Of a stretch of DNA of 36,930 nucleotides, positions 1 to 6,286 are shown one piece after another; within the stretch, counting starts at the first letter, position 1, and every line of letters starts with the position of its first letter. Below the pieces are notes generated by a model. That model did not search any database. It had not been told where the DNA came from and was given only the letters and a program-made list of their open reading frames with translations. Location: the IMG/VR virus record IMGVR_UViG_3300038701_002935, positions 1 through 36,930 of that record, one strand, 5' to 3'. The translations under genes and the position numbers were made by a program. Source of the DNA: a virus.

Positions 1-131
1 GGACATGCCAAAGGAGTTGGTCTTCGGCGGGGTCAAGGTCAAGGTCAAGGTCAAGGTCATGGTCATGGTCATGGTCTAGGAGTTTAGTTTGAATGCTGCA
101 ATGCTTAGATTGTCGAATGATAATGCAAGGG
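1..131. repeat. Terminal redundancy, left copy
   Basis: Positions 4-129 are identical to 36803-36928. Bases 1-2 also match, base 3 differs, and the last two bases differ. An overlap of this kind is expected from an assembler closing a circle, or from a short direct terminal repeat. Because it lies inside a hexamer array, a collapsed or expanded repeat cannot be excluded. After removing one copy the genome would be about 36,799 bp. Confidence 0.85.
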
Positions 132-256
132 CATGGTCAGGGTCATGGGCAAAGTCATGGGCAAAGTCAAGGTCAAGTGTAGGGTCATGGCCATGCTCAT
201 CATCATGGTCATGGGCAAGTGCAAGGTCAGGGTCAAGGGCAAGGAGTTGGATGTGA
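89..256 (+). CDS. Array protein B, Ser/Arg/Trp-rich (hypothetical)
   Basis: The reading frame is 55 codons from a TTG that overlaps the stop of module A as TTGA. The leader is LNAAMLRLSND, the body has Ser/Arg/Trp/Ala low complexity, and the end is RSWM. There is no in-frame stop, whereas the Gly-Gln frame through the same DNA has an internal TAG. An ATG five codons in is an alternative start. Function unknown. Confidence 0.4.
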   Translation: MNAAMLRLSNDNARAWSGSWAKSWAKSRSSVGSWPCSSSWSWASARSGSRARSWM

Positions 257-432
257 ATGCTGTTATGCTTAGATTGTTTAACGAAAATGTAGCGCCGAGA
301 TTAGGCTCATGGGCTTGGTCAAAGTCATACTTATGCTCATACTCAAGATCATACTCAGGCCTATGGTCAGAGTCGAGGTTAAGGTCAATGTCATGGTCAA
401 GGGCAGGGTTAAGGTCAAGGAGTTGGGTTTGA
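253..432 (+). CDS. Array protein C, Ser/Arg/Trp-rich (hypothetical)
   Basis: The frame is 59 codons starting at GTG, which overlaps the stop of module B as GTGA. The leader is VNAVMLRLFNE and the end is RSWV. The body has more Tyr and Leu than its siblings. The alternative Gly-Gln frame is broken by two TAG and two TAA codons, so this frame is better preserved. Function unknown; the product would be basic. Confidence 0.4.
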   Translation: MNAVMLRLFNENVAPRLGSWAWSKSYLCSYSRSYSGLWSESRLRSMSWSRAGLRSRSWV

Positions 433-644
433 ATTGCGTAATTCTTAGAGTAGCGAATGATAGTGCAAGTTCATTTCCAGGAGCAAAAGCAAGATTATGG
501 GCAAAGTCAAGGTCAAGTGTAGGGTCATGGCCAAGGTCATGGTTATGCTCAAGGTCATGGTTAGGGTCAAGGGCAGGGTTAAGGGTATGCTCAAGGTCAA
601 GGTCAAGGTCAAGGTTATGGTCATGTTCAAGGAGTTGGGTTTGA
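429..644 (+). CDS. Array protein D, Ser/Arg/Trp-rich (hypothetical)
   Basis: This is the longest module at 71 codons, starting at TTG in a TTGA overlap with module C. The leader is LNCVILRVAND, so compared with A-C it shows A to C, M to I, L to V and S to A changes. These are conservative replacements and one of them needs two base changes within a codon. It ends RSWV. The Gly-Gln frame has two TAG and one TAA. Function unknown. Confidence 0.4.
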   Translation: MNCVILRVANDSASSFPGAKARLWAKSRSSVGSWPRSWLCSRSWLGSRAGLRVCSRSRSRSRLWSCSRSWV

Positions 645-817
645 ATTGCGTAATTCTTAGAGTAGCGAATGAGAAGTCAGGTTCAAGGTCAAGGGCGAGG
701 TCATGCTCAAGGTCAAGCTCAAGGTCAAGGGCGTGGGCAAGGATATGGTCAATGTCATGGTCAAGGGCAAAGTCAAGGCCAAGCTCATGCTTATGGTCAA
801 AGGCAACATCAATATAG
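641..817 (+). CDS. Array protein E, Ser/Arg/Trp-rich (hypothetical, divergent end)
   Basis: The frame is 58 codons from TTG in a TTGA overlap with module D. The leader is LNCVILRVANE. The C-terminus differs from the other modules (ATSI) because the tandem CAACATCAATATAG duplication introduces a stop before the usual RSWV end. In this last module the Gly-Gln frame is also fully open (669-866, 65 codons), so the coding frame here is less certain than in B-D. Confidence 0.35.
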   Translation: MNCVILRVANEKSGSRSRARSCSRSSSRSRAWARIWSMSWSRAKSRPSSCLWSKATSI

Positions 818-885
818 CAACATCAATATAGAAGAGTTGGTTGTGAATAAAAAAATGGGAATGTAATAAAATTATTGGAGGAAAT

Positions 886-1221
886 ATGAAGATTACACTA
901 TTATTATCGGCAGTTATTATGCTTTGTAGTTGCGTGTCGATACCAACGTATCGTACAAGATACGTGTGTGAGCAAAATCAAGACGTTAGAGATAAACTTG
1001 CAGATGCTACAGCTCGATGTATTCAGAGTACAGCGATATCAGGAGGCAGTACGCATATGCAGCGGTTTATCACGCAATGTCGAAAAAACGCGATGTCAAT
1101 TTATTGCAAGCGCGCGCCTTATTTTAAACGCTGGTCTTTTCCGTACGGCTCCAGCGTCGAATTGCCATGCTCTAAAGCTCAAAGCGCCGCCGAGTATTAC
1201 GTTTGTCAGTATGGGGAATAA
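886..1221 (+). CDS. Small lipoprotein, unknown function
   Basis: The 111-residue product has a short hydrophobic signal (MKITLLLSAVIMLCSC) with a lipobox-like LCSC, predicting lipid attachment at Cys16 after signal peptidase II cleavage. The mature part has about eight further cysteines that could form disulphides in the periplasm. A good ribosome site (TTGGAGGAAAT) precedes the ATG. It lies 2 nt upstream of the tailspike start, so the two are probably co-transcribed. Possible roles include outer-membrane surface modification, superinfection exclusion or lysis; the sequence does not choose between them. Confidence 0.7.
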   Translation: MKITLLLSAVIMLCSCVSIPTYRTRYVCEQNQDVRDKLADATARCIQSTAISGGSTHMQRFITQCRKNAMSIYCKRAPYFKRWSFPYGSSVELPCSKAQSAAEYYVCQYGE

Positions 1222-1223
1222 AT

Positions 1224-2603
1224 ATGATCAAAGAAAATTTGATAGATATAAAAGAGAGATTAAGCAGTATAATCGATAATTATGACAATGAATCACTATC
1301 TATTATCTCATGGCCGTCGCTATCAAGCGATACTACTGGGTATTCGTGCTATTATGACAATATTTTAGACGTAAAAGATTATGGTGCAAAGGGAAATGGA
1401 ATCTTTGACGATACTGAAGCTTTTATAAAAGCGTTAGGTAGTTGTGTGCCGAATAAGCTTAATTATATTCATGTCCCATCCGGTGATTATATTATTCGCA
1501 AAAATCTTGAAATACCGCAAAATACAATTATTAGCGGTGTCGGTTTTGGGACAAAATTAAATTTTGATTTTGGTGAAGGACAGACTTATGGTAATGGCGG
1601 TTATTGCTTTTCAATTCACGGGAGAATTTATCCTGCCCATAGAGATATCGAAAAAGTGGAAAAAGGACAAAGTCATGTTGTAGCTAGTAGCTCAGACGGA
1701 ATTGATATAGGTGATTATCTTATTGTCACCCAAGATGATGATGATGAACTGTTATACAGTGGACCAAAAGGGGACTTGTATAAAAGAACAGATGGCTGGG
1801 CACCCAAAGAAAAAATCGGACAGATACTGCAAGTAAGTGATGTAATTGGTCGTTATATCGTCTTGCACAAAAAAATAAACTTGAACTATGATCACAATCC
1901 GAAAATTAGAAAAATTCAACCAGTGAAAAATTCTGGTATCGAGAACCTACAAATAAATGTCGTTTGGAAAGACAGCGATAGCATGTCCATATCTGGTGTA
2001 TATATGTATTGTGCTGTCAATTGCTGCATACGTAACATATCAAGCATTAGAGCAAATTGGGCGCATGTTATGCTTGATAACTGCTACAAATGCGTGATCA
2101 AAAACAGTTATTTCACCGGCTCAGGATTAGGGCGGTCATTTGATTATTCCGGTGGTCACGCTTACGGAGTAGACTTTTATCACAGGACAACAGATTGTAT
2201 TTCTGAAAACAACGCTTATACAGACTTAAATAACTGTATTCATTTTCATTTAGGAGCGAGCAATAATGTCGCTAGAAAAGAAATGCAAGGTTTCGGTACG
2301 CGCGATACTACGTGTGGAATCGTCTCATTTCACGGCCACTATGCTAACCATAATGTCGTCGAGAGTTGCGAGGGTTTGTCAATCGGTGTAGGCGACTACT
2401 GGGGGCCAACACCATACAATATTATTTACAACAACAAAATACGCAATCACAGCTCACAAGCTGGCCCAGGAGTCGGTGTTTCGATCGCAGAAAAAAGTCA
2501 TGGAACTATCGTTGCTAATAATGAATTTCAAAATGGCACAAAAGTTGTAGACGTCGACGGGACAAGCGAAGATTGCCTAATCATAGGCAATTCTCATATT
2601 TGA
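1224..2603 (+). CDS. Tailspike / pectate-lyase-like beta-helix protein
   Basis: The protein has 459 residues from the ATG at 1224, chosen because GGGGA lies 7 nt upstream. Residues 50-67 (VKDYGAKGNGIFDDTEAF) are the classic N-terminal motif of Pectate_lyase_3 right-handed beta-helix domains found in phage tailspikes and depolymerases. The following region is rich in Asn, Gly and short beta strands with N-x-I turns (for example IIYNNKIRN, TIVANNEF), as expected for a parallel beta-helix. It probably binds and cleaves a host surface polysaccharide. Only a short N-terminal segment precedes the helix, so virion attachment may need an adaptor. The 3' end overlaps a convergent minus-strand gene by 23 bp. 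Confidence 0.85.
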   Translation: MIKENLIDIKERLSSIIDNYDNESLSIISWPSLSSDTTGYSCYYDNILDVKDYGAKGNGIFDDTEAFIKALGSCVPNKLNYIHVPSGDYIIRKNLEIPQNTIISGVGFGTKLNFDFGEGQTYGNGGYCFSIHGRIYPAHRDIEKVEKGQSHVVASSSDGIDIGDYLIVTQDDDDELLYSGPKGDLYKRTDGWAPKEKIGQILQVSDVIGRYIVLHKKINLNYDHNPKIRKIQPVKNSGIENLQINVVWKDSDSMSISGVYMYCAVNCCIRNISSIRANWAHVMLDNCYKCVIKNSYFTGSGLGRSFDYSGGHAYGVDFYHRTTDCISENNAYTDLNNCIHFHLGASNNVARKEMQGFGTRDTTCGIVSFHGHYANHNVVESCEGLSIGVGDYWGPTPYNIIYNNKIRNHSSQAGPGVGVSIAEKSHGTIVANNEFQNGTKVVDVDGTSEDCLIIGNSHI

Positions 2604-2781
2604 AGTAAAATTTATGTGAATAATATGCTGATATTATTTCTTCCTCATATTTAAAATCAGCATATTCCACGATATTTTCGTCAAAGCTTTTTAAAAATTT
2701 ATCAAACCATTGTTCAAAAGAATCATTGTCGGAGTCTATGATTTTCTTTAAAAAATCACTTATGTCTTTATTTTTCATCAT
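2581..2781 (-). CDS. Small acidic protein, unknown
   Basis: The product has 66 residues, rich in Asp, Glu, Phe and Tyr, with no recognised domain. It starts at ATGATG with an AGGTGGTGA ribosome site and overlaps the stop of the upstream minus gene by 4 nt (ATGA), so translation is probably coupled. It is the last gene of a three-gene leftward operon and its 3' end overlaps that of the tailspike. Small acidic early proteins often act against host factors, but nothing here proves this. Confidence 0.6.
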   Translation of the reverse strand: MMKNKDISDFLKKIIDSDNDSFEQWFDKFLKSFDENIVEYADFKYEEEIISAYYSHKFYFKYENCL

Positions 2782-3188
2782 TCACCACCTAAAACCATTT
2801 TGAGTGCTTGCTCTTTTCTATAACCATCCTCACATTTATCGATTATAGAATCCATTACCTCTCTGTATTTCTCACTATCTAATCGATTTAAGATTGCTCG
2901 TTGATATATCGTAGCGCAATCATATACGTTACACTCATCAGGATATAAACATTCGATGTGCGTAATTCTTGCCGACCACTCGACGCTGCTCCAATCACCG
3001 GTCTCATCAGCTATTTTTTGATCATATGGTGTCGTCCGATAAAATAAAACGGCACATTTATCGTCATAGATTCCCTCTTCCGACCATTCCGGGTAATCGA
3101 AATTTGGATCATTATCTATAAGTCTTCCTGTTAATTTAGCTTCATCCGTTGATTCCCATTTTTTTAAATCGATAAATTCTTTTCTCAT
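2778..3188 (-). CDS. Acidic hypothetical protein
   Basis: The 136-residue protein is acidic and has four cysteines in its C-terminal half. A good ribosome site (AAAGGATGA) lies before the ATG. It is the middle gene of the leftward operon, 3 nt after one gene and overlapping the next by 4 nt. No family is recognised; Trp-rich segments such as DWSSVEWSAR suggest a folded soluble protein. Confidence 0.65.
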   Translation of the reverse strand: MRKEFIDLKKWESTDEAKLTGRLIDNDPNFDYPEWSEEGIYDDKCAVLFYRTTPYDQKIADETGDWSSVEWSARITHIECLYPDECNVYDCATIYQRAILNRLDSEKYREVMDSIIDKCEDGYRKEQALKMVLGGE

Positions 3189-3191
3189 GAT

Positions 3192-3425
3192 TCATCCTTT
3201 CTTTCTTGTGTTGTGTTTTAGAACGTCATCTATCGACGGGTATTGGATATAATCATCAATACGATTCTGCACGAATATTAAAGCACAAGCTAAATTATTG
3301 TAGCTATATGCTTTGTCTTGTAGATCATCTCTAATTTTTTTAGTTATTAATCCTGCTTGAAAAGAATTAAGGAGCAATTCATCAATTCTATCTAAGTAGT
3401 ATTCTTCTTTAAAACTGTTCATCAT
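3192..3425 (-). CDS. Small hypothetical protein, first gene of leftward operon
   Basis: The product has 77 residues, mostly predicted helical (N-terminal LDRIDELLLNSFQAG). It starts at ATGATG preceded by GAGAGGGTGA. It is the promoter-proximal gene of the leftward operon, behind a predicted promoter and operator at 3465-3503. Function unknown; an early or regulatory role is possible from position only. Confidence 0.6.
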   Translation of the reverse strand: MMNSFKEEYYLDRIDELLLNSFQAGLITKKIRDDLQDKAYSYNNLACALIFVQNRIDDYIQYPSIDDVLKHNTRKKG

Positions 3426-3464
3426 TCACCCTCTCTGTTTTGTGTTTTTTAGCGGCTCCCCGCC

Positions 3465-3503
3465 CGACATTTATGTCGTAGCAAACGTATTGCGCTTTGT
3501 CAA
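3465..3503 (-). promoter_or_regulatory. Leftward promoter with overlapping palindromic operator
   Basis: On the minus strand a perfect TTGACA (3503-3498) is followed after 17 nt by TGC-TACGAC, an extended -10 form. A perfect inverted repeat CGACAT-TT-ATGTCG at 3465-3478 overlaps the -10 and start site, as repressor operators often do. It would drive the 3425-2581 operon. The -10 hexamer itself is a weak match. Confidence 0.5.
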
Positions 3504-3543
3504 TACACAATCACGCATAAAATTATAAAAATCAAATAAGCAG

Positions 3544-3573
3544 TTGAAATCATCTATAAAAAAAAGCTAAAAT
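3544..3573 (+). promoter_or_regulatory. Possible rightward promoter
   Basis: TTGAAA (3544-3549) and TAAAAT (3568-3573) are spaced by 18 nt in a very A/T-rich stretch. The predicted start would fall at or next to the ATG at 3581, giving a leaderless or nearly leaderless transcript. No clear ribosome site is present, which fits that reading. Confidence 0.35.
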
Positions 3574-3580
3574 TTTTATT

Positions 3581-3967
3581 ATGAATCTAATTGGTGAAAA
3601 ATTATTGCTAGTCACGCCGGAATGTGAACGTAATGGCTGCGGCTCGAAAGGCATAGACTGTCTTATACCAGATCGGCTATTTTTAGTCGATTTTACGATA
3701 GCTTGTGATATCCACGACTGCTATTATTTTTGGATAAAATGCCTGAAAAATCAGACGTATGGAGAGCTTCCAGCAGATATTTTGTGGTTAAAAAATTTAC
3801 CGCTTGCAACGTGTCGAAAAATAGCTGATAATGTCTTTTACCGCAATATGACTGTCATAAATCAAAAAAAATCCCCCACAAAAATCGGGAAATATGCTAG
3901 AGTGCCTTTAATATCATTATATTATAGCTCTGTTAGAATATTCGGCGAAAGTATTATAAATAGTTAG
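3581..3967 (+). CDS. Prokaryotic phospholipase A2-like protein
   Basis: The protein has 128 residues. It contains an NGCG turn (18-21), then DFTIACDIHDCYY with the His45-Asp46 pair, and CRKIADNVFYRNM (78-90) with Asp83. The order Gly/Cys loop, C-x2-HD-x2-Y helix, then R-x2-aD-x-xFy helix is the arrangement of secreted bacterial and fungal phospholipase A2 (PF09056-like), in which His-Asp is catalytic. There is no signal peptide, so it would act on the inner membrane from the cytoplasm or be carried in the virion. A lysis or entry role is plausible. Assignment rests on motif order, not on an alignment. Confidence 0.5.
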   Translation: MNLIGEKLLLVTPECERNGCGSKGIDCLIPDRLFLVDFTIACDIHDCYYFWIKCLKNQTYGELPADILWLKNLPLATCRKIADNVFYRNMTVINQKKSPTKIGKYARVPLISLYYSSVRIFGESIINS

Positions 3968-3998
3968 TACCGCACAGATAAACAATGTAACTAACTAT
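3960..3998. other. Inverted repeat between PLA2-like gene and small terminase
   Basis: ATAGTTAGT (3960-3968) pairs perfectly with ACTAACTAT (3990-3998) around a 21-nt loop. It begins at the end of the PLA2-like gene. No U-tract follows, so it is not a typical terminator; a TATAAT at 3996-4001 touches the right arm. It could be a protein-binding site or an mRNA-stabilising hairpin. Confidence 0.4.
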
Positions 3999-4024
3999 AA
4001 TTGTTTAGGAAAGTATTTTTAACT

Positions 4025-4507
4025 ATGAAAGATACTGAAAAAAAAGAAAAACCTACAAAGAAAAAAGTCACTAAAAAAGTACGTAAGAATAAATCTGGAG
4101 CCGGTAATCCGTCATGGCGAAAGGGTCAGCCAAGTGCTAATCCCAAGGGAAGGCCTAAGGCTCCGGAGGAAGTCAGACTTGCGAAAAAGCTAAGCAAAGA
4201 GTTTGTCAGAGTTAAGCTTACGGAAATGCTTCATAAAACTGTTGATGAGCTTAAAGCGATTATGCAAGATGGAAGTATGCAGTCGATAGATGTCTGGTTA
4301 TCTCGTATAATCGTAATGGGCATAACGACTGGAGATCACCACCGGCTCAATTTTATGTTTGACAGGATCATAGGAAAAGTAACTGAAATCAAGGAGATAC
4401 AGATATCTAAGCCGTTTATGATCGAGAGTTTGGACGGTAGTAGGACGATTACCCTCGGCACAGATGAAGTATCAGATGCAACAGAAAAAGAAATTATAGG
4501 AGAGTAA
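4025..4507 (+). CDS. Small terminase subunit-like protein
   Basis: From the ATG at 4025 the product has 160 residues; a TTG at 4001 would add eight. The N-terminus is very Lys-rich, followed by the segment GNPSWRKGQPSANPKGRPK, a DUF5681-type motif often found at the start of phage small terminases or terminase-associated proteins. The rest is helical, including LNFMFDRIIGKVTE, a sequence typical of these proteins. Small terminase recognises the packaging site and loads the large subunit. It sits upstream of terL but is separated from it by a virion-type gene and a neuB-family gene. Confidence 0.65.
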   Translation: MKDTEKKEKPTKKKVTKKVRKNKSGAGNPSWRKGQPSANPKGRPKAPEEVRLAKKLSKEFVRVKLTEMLHKTVDELKAIMQDGSMQSIDVWLSRIIVMGITTGDHHRLNFMFDRIIGKVTEIKEIQISKPFMIESLDGSRTITLGTDEVSDATEKEIIGE

Positions 4508-4508
4508 A

Positions 4509-5354
4509 ATGGCTTTTGAAAGAAATATTGCGGACTTAGAGCGTAACAAATTTTTTCGTAACATGACGCAAACATCTAGCAATTTACAATATGATCCACA
4601 CTTTATTATGAGTAACAATATTCCCATAGCCGACGGCTCCAGCTCAACTTACAGAGTGATCAAGACGATTGGTTATGGTTTTGCTGTCCTAAGTACGCAA
4701 AGCGATTTACAGTTTAAGAATTCTCCAGGAACGTATGCGTGGCCGACAAGCGCCAGCAAGCTTATAGCTGTATCGACAGAAGCTGACGACACAGCGGCGG
4801 GAGATGGCGCAAGAACTATCGTAGTCGAGGGTTTAGACGCAGATTATAACGAAGTAAGCGAAACCATAACAATGAATGGCGATAGCAATACCGATGCAAC
4901 AGATACCGAGTTTTTGCGAGTGAATCGCGCTTATGTTGCAACAGCCGGAGCATATACTGGTACAAATGTAGGTCGGATAATCATAGCTATTAACGGCGGC
5001 GGCGCGACACAGTTAGAGATTCCGGCAGCTGGAAGTGACAGTCAAGCGGCTCGATATACGATACCCACTGGCTACACTGGTTACTTGACAAAAATTTTGT
5101 TCGGCTCTAATGCCGGCGAATCGAGCAGTTTTAGCGTTTGGCGGCGCGACGATAGCGATACGATAGCAGCGCCATTCGGGGCGAAAGAATTAATCTATAA
5201 CGCTCCCTACCTTAAGACAATGGTTTTTATGCCGATGGAAGTACCAGTAAAATTGCCTGAAAAAACAGATATATGGATGACTTGCATTGGCGGTACAGGT
5301 GGGTCATATGTAACGGGTAGCTTTGATATCATCTTAGTCAGCAAGAGCGAGTGA
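4509..5354 (+). CDS. Virion structural protein, Ig-like/beta-rich
   Basis: The 281-residue protein starts 1 nt after the terminase-like gene. Its centre contains STEADDTAAGDGARTIVVEG and a following YNEVSETITMNG, a beta-sandwich-like segment I associate with virion surface proteins of marine short-tailed phages. The composition is Ser/Thr/Gly/Ala rich with few Cys or Trp. It is likely a head or tail decoration protein. The lack of a transmembrane segment or enzyme motif supports a structural role. Its position before neuB and terL is unusual. Confidence 0.55.
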   Translation: MAFERNIADLERNKFFRNMTQTSSNLQYDPHFIMSNNIPIADGSSSTYRVIKTIGYGFAVLSTQSDLQFKNSPGTYAWPTSASKLIAVSTEADDTAAGDGARTIVVEGLDADYNEVSETITMNGDSNTDATDTEFLRVNRAYVATAGAYTGTNVGRIIIAINGGGATQLEIPAAGSDSQAARYTIPTGYTGYLTKILFGSNAGESSSFSVWRRDDSDTIAAPFGAKELIYNAPYLKTMVFMPMEVPVKLPEKTDIWMTCIGGTGGSYVTGSFDIILVSKSE

Positions 5355-5357
5355 TTC

Positions 5358-5462
5358 ATGGATAAAAAAATACGCCCTGAACTAATCGGTGAACAGAACG
5401 TATGTCTCAAGGAAGAAGATAACACTGAAACAAATATTCATCAAATACAAAAACTCAGGTAA
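5358..5462 (+). CDS. 34-residue hypothetical protein
   Basis: The short frame begins MDKKIRPELIGEQNVC and ends at TAA, 3 nt after one gene and 11 nt before the next. A weak GAGCGAG lies upstream. It fills the only gap in a tightly packed stretch, which is the main reason to believe it. It contains one cysteine and is charged; no function can be inferred. Confidence 0.4.
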   Translation: MDKKIRPELIGEQNVCLKEEDNTETNIHQIQKLR

Positions 5463-5473
5463 TAGAAAAAGAT

Positions 5474-6283
5474 ATGATGCACTATAAAGATGCGCCGCAA
5501 TGCTTCATCATAGGAGATATAGGGAGCAATTGGCATAACTTGAACGATTGTTTAGATTCAATTGAAGCGTTAGCCGATGCGGGCGCTCATTTTGCGAAGT
5601 TTCAATTTTTCGATTACAAAAAACTGTATGGTTATAGCGACGGCGGCAAAATTTTCGGCGAATTGCAAAGAGAATGGATACCGAAGCTTGCTTCGCATTG
5701 CGATACTCACAAGATAAGCTTTTTGTGTAGCGTTTTTGATCCACTAGATGTCCCACTGCTCGATAGATACTGTTCTTGGCATAAGATAGCAAGCGCCGAA
5801 GCTAACTACAAAGATCTTATAAAGGCGGTTGCCGTCACTCAAAAACCTACTCTGGTATCCACAGGATGCGCGACAGAGGACGACATTAAGCAAGCTCATA
5901 GGATACTCGGCAAGCAGTTTGTACCAATGTCCTGTACTATGATGTATCCTGCAAAGCGTCATCCAATTAACAATCTTCTGTATTTGCGGAAAAAATATCA
6001 CGGACATTTGGTTGCGTTTAGTGATCATTCGCTTGATATGGAATTATCGGCATGGATCGCGCACAGTATGAATTGTGTAGCATATGAAAAGCACTTTTGT
6101 TTAGAGCGAGTTGTTGGCACTCCAGACGAGCAGCATAGCTTTAATGAGCGACAGTTTGAAGATCTTGTGGAGAAATTTGCAATGGTCGAAGGTCACAGAG
6201 ATGTTAAATGGGAATTTAACGATAATCCGCACAAACGCCGACAGTTTGAGAGAGGTTTTTTCCGAAAAAAACCTTTTTGTTGA
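5474..6283 (+). CDS. Nonulosonic acid synthase-like (NeuB/SpsE family), barrel only
   Basis: The NeuB family condenses phosphoenolpyruvate with a 6-carbon amino sugar to make sialic, pseudaminic or legionaminic acid. This 269-residue protein has the family landmarks in order: IGDIGSN (13-19), AKFQ (41-44), KIASAEA (104-110), a YPA turn (158-160), FSDHSLD (182-188), YEKHF (204-208) and GTPDEQHSF (215-223). The usual C-terminal antifreeze-like SAF domain of about 70 residues is absent and the protein ends soon after the barrel. In cellular NeuB that domain helps cover the active site of the partner subunit, so this version must work without it, use another protein, or be impaired. It lies between the terminase genes, far from the sugar cluster at 25641-29840. 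Confidence 0.8.
   Translation: MMHYKDAPQCFIIGDIGSNWHNLNDCLDSIEALADAGAHFAKFQFFDYKKLYGYSDGGKIFGELQREWIPKLASHCDTHKISFLCSVFDPLDVPLLDRYCSWHKIASAEANYKDLIKAVAVTQKPTLVSTGCATEDDIKQAHRILGKQFVPMSCTMMYPAKRHPINNLLYLRKKYHGHLVAFSDHSLDMELSAWIAHSMNCVAYEKHFCLERVVGTPDEQHSFNERQFEDLVEKFAMVEGHRDVKWEFNDNPHKRRQFERGFFRKKPFC
6253..6278 (+). terminator. Terminator-like hairpin inside the 3' end of the neuB-like gene
   Basis: AGGTTTTTT (6253-6261) can pair with AAAAAACCT (6266-6274) over a CCGA loop, followed by TTTT. The stem is 9 bp but mostly A-U. It lies within the last codons of the synthase gene, just before terL, and may reduce readthrough into terL. Confidence 0.35.
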
Positions 6284-6286
6284 TGT

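Larger units (their letters stand above)
1..866 (+). repeat. Hexamer array with conserved module cores (modules A tail to E)
   Basis: The stretch is made of GGTCAA/GGTCAT-type hexamers broken by a recurring core of about 45 bp. Cores lie near 81-131, 245-290, 421-470 and 633-675, and one more lies at 36709-36750. Each core runs from GGAGTTGG through TTTGAAT and CTTAGA to GAATGA. Blocks are shared between modules: the one near 155-190 recurs near 499-534. Because the unit is 6 bp, all three forward frames are low complexity: Ser-Arg/Trp, Gly-Gln/His and Val-Lys/Met. The Ser-Arg frame is the one preserved across modules (separate entries). The DNA itself could also be a binding array or packaging-related region. 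A tandem 14-bp duplication (CAACATCAATATAG) sits near 803-830. Confidence 0.8.

Noticed and set aside
445-630. Minus-strand Thr-Leu-Met-rich frame in the array
   Set aside because: It is a by-product of the hexamer (complement of GGTCAA/GGTCAT), has no ribosome site and no conserved leader.
669-866. Gly-Gln-rich 65-codon frame of the last array module
   Set aside because: It is open, but its counterparts in the other four modules contain TAG or TAA codons and the flanking motif is less conserved at protein level than in the Ser-Arg frame. Kept as an alternative, not annotated.
1-866. CRISPR-like array
   Set aside because: Cores are not exact repeats with unique spacers of constant length; spacers are hexamer low complexity and no cas genes are present.
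1-866. Glutamine recoding of TAG/TAA
   Set aside because: Capsid, terminase, portal and many other genes end at TAA or TAG with proper family lengths, so the standard code applies.
5508-6028. Long antisense frames across the neuB-like gene
   Set aside because: They are shadows of a well-supported gene, lack ribosome sites and resemble no protein.
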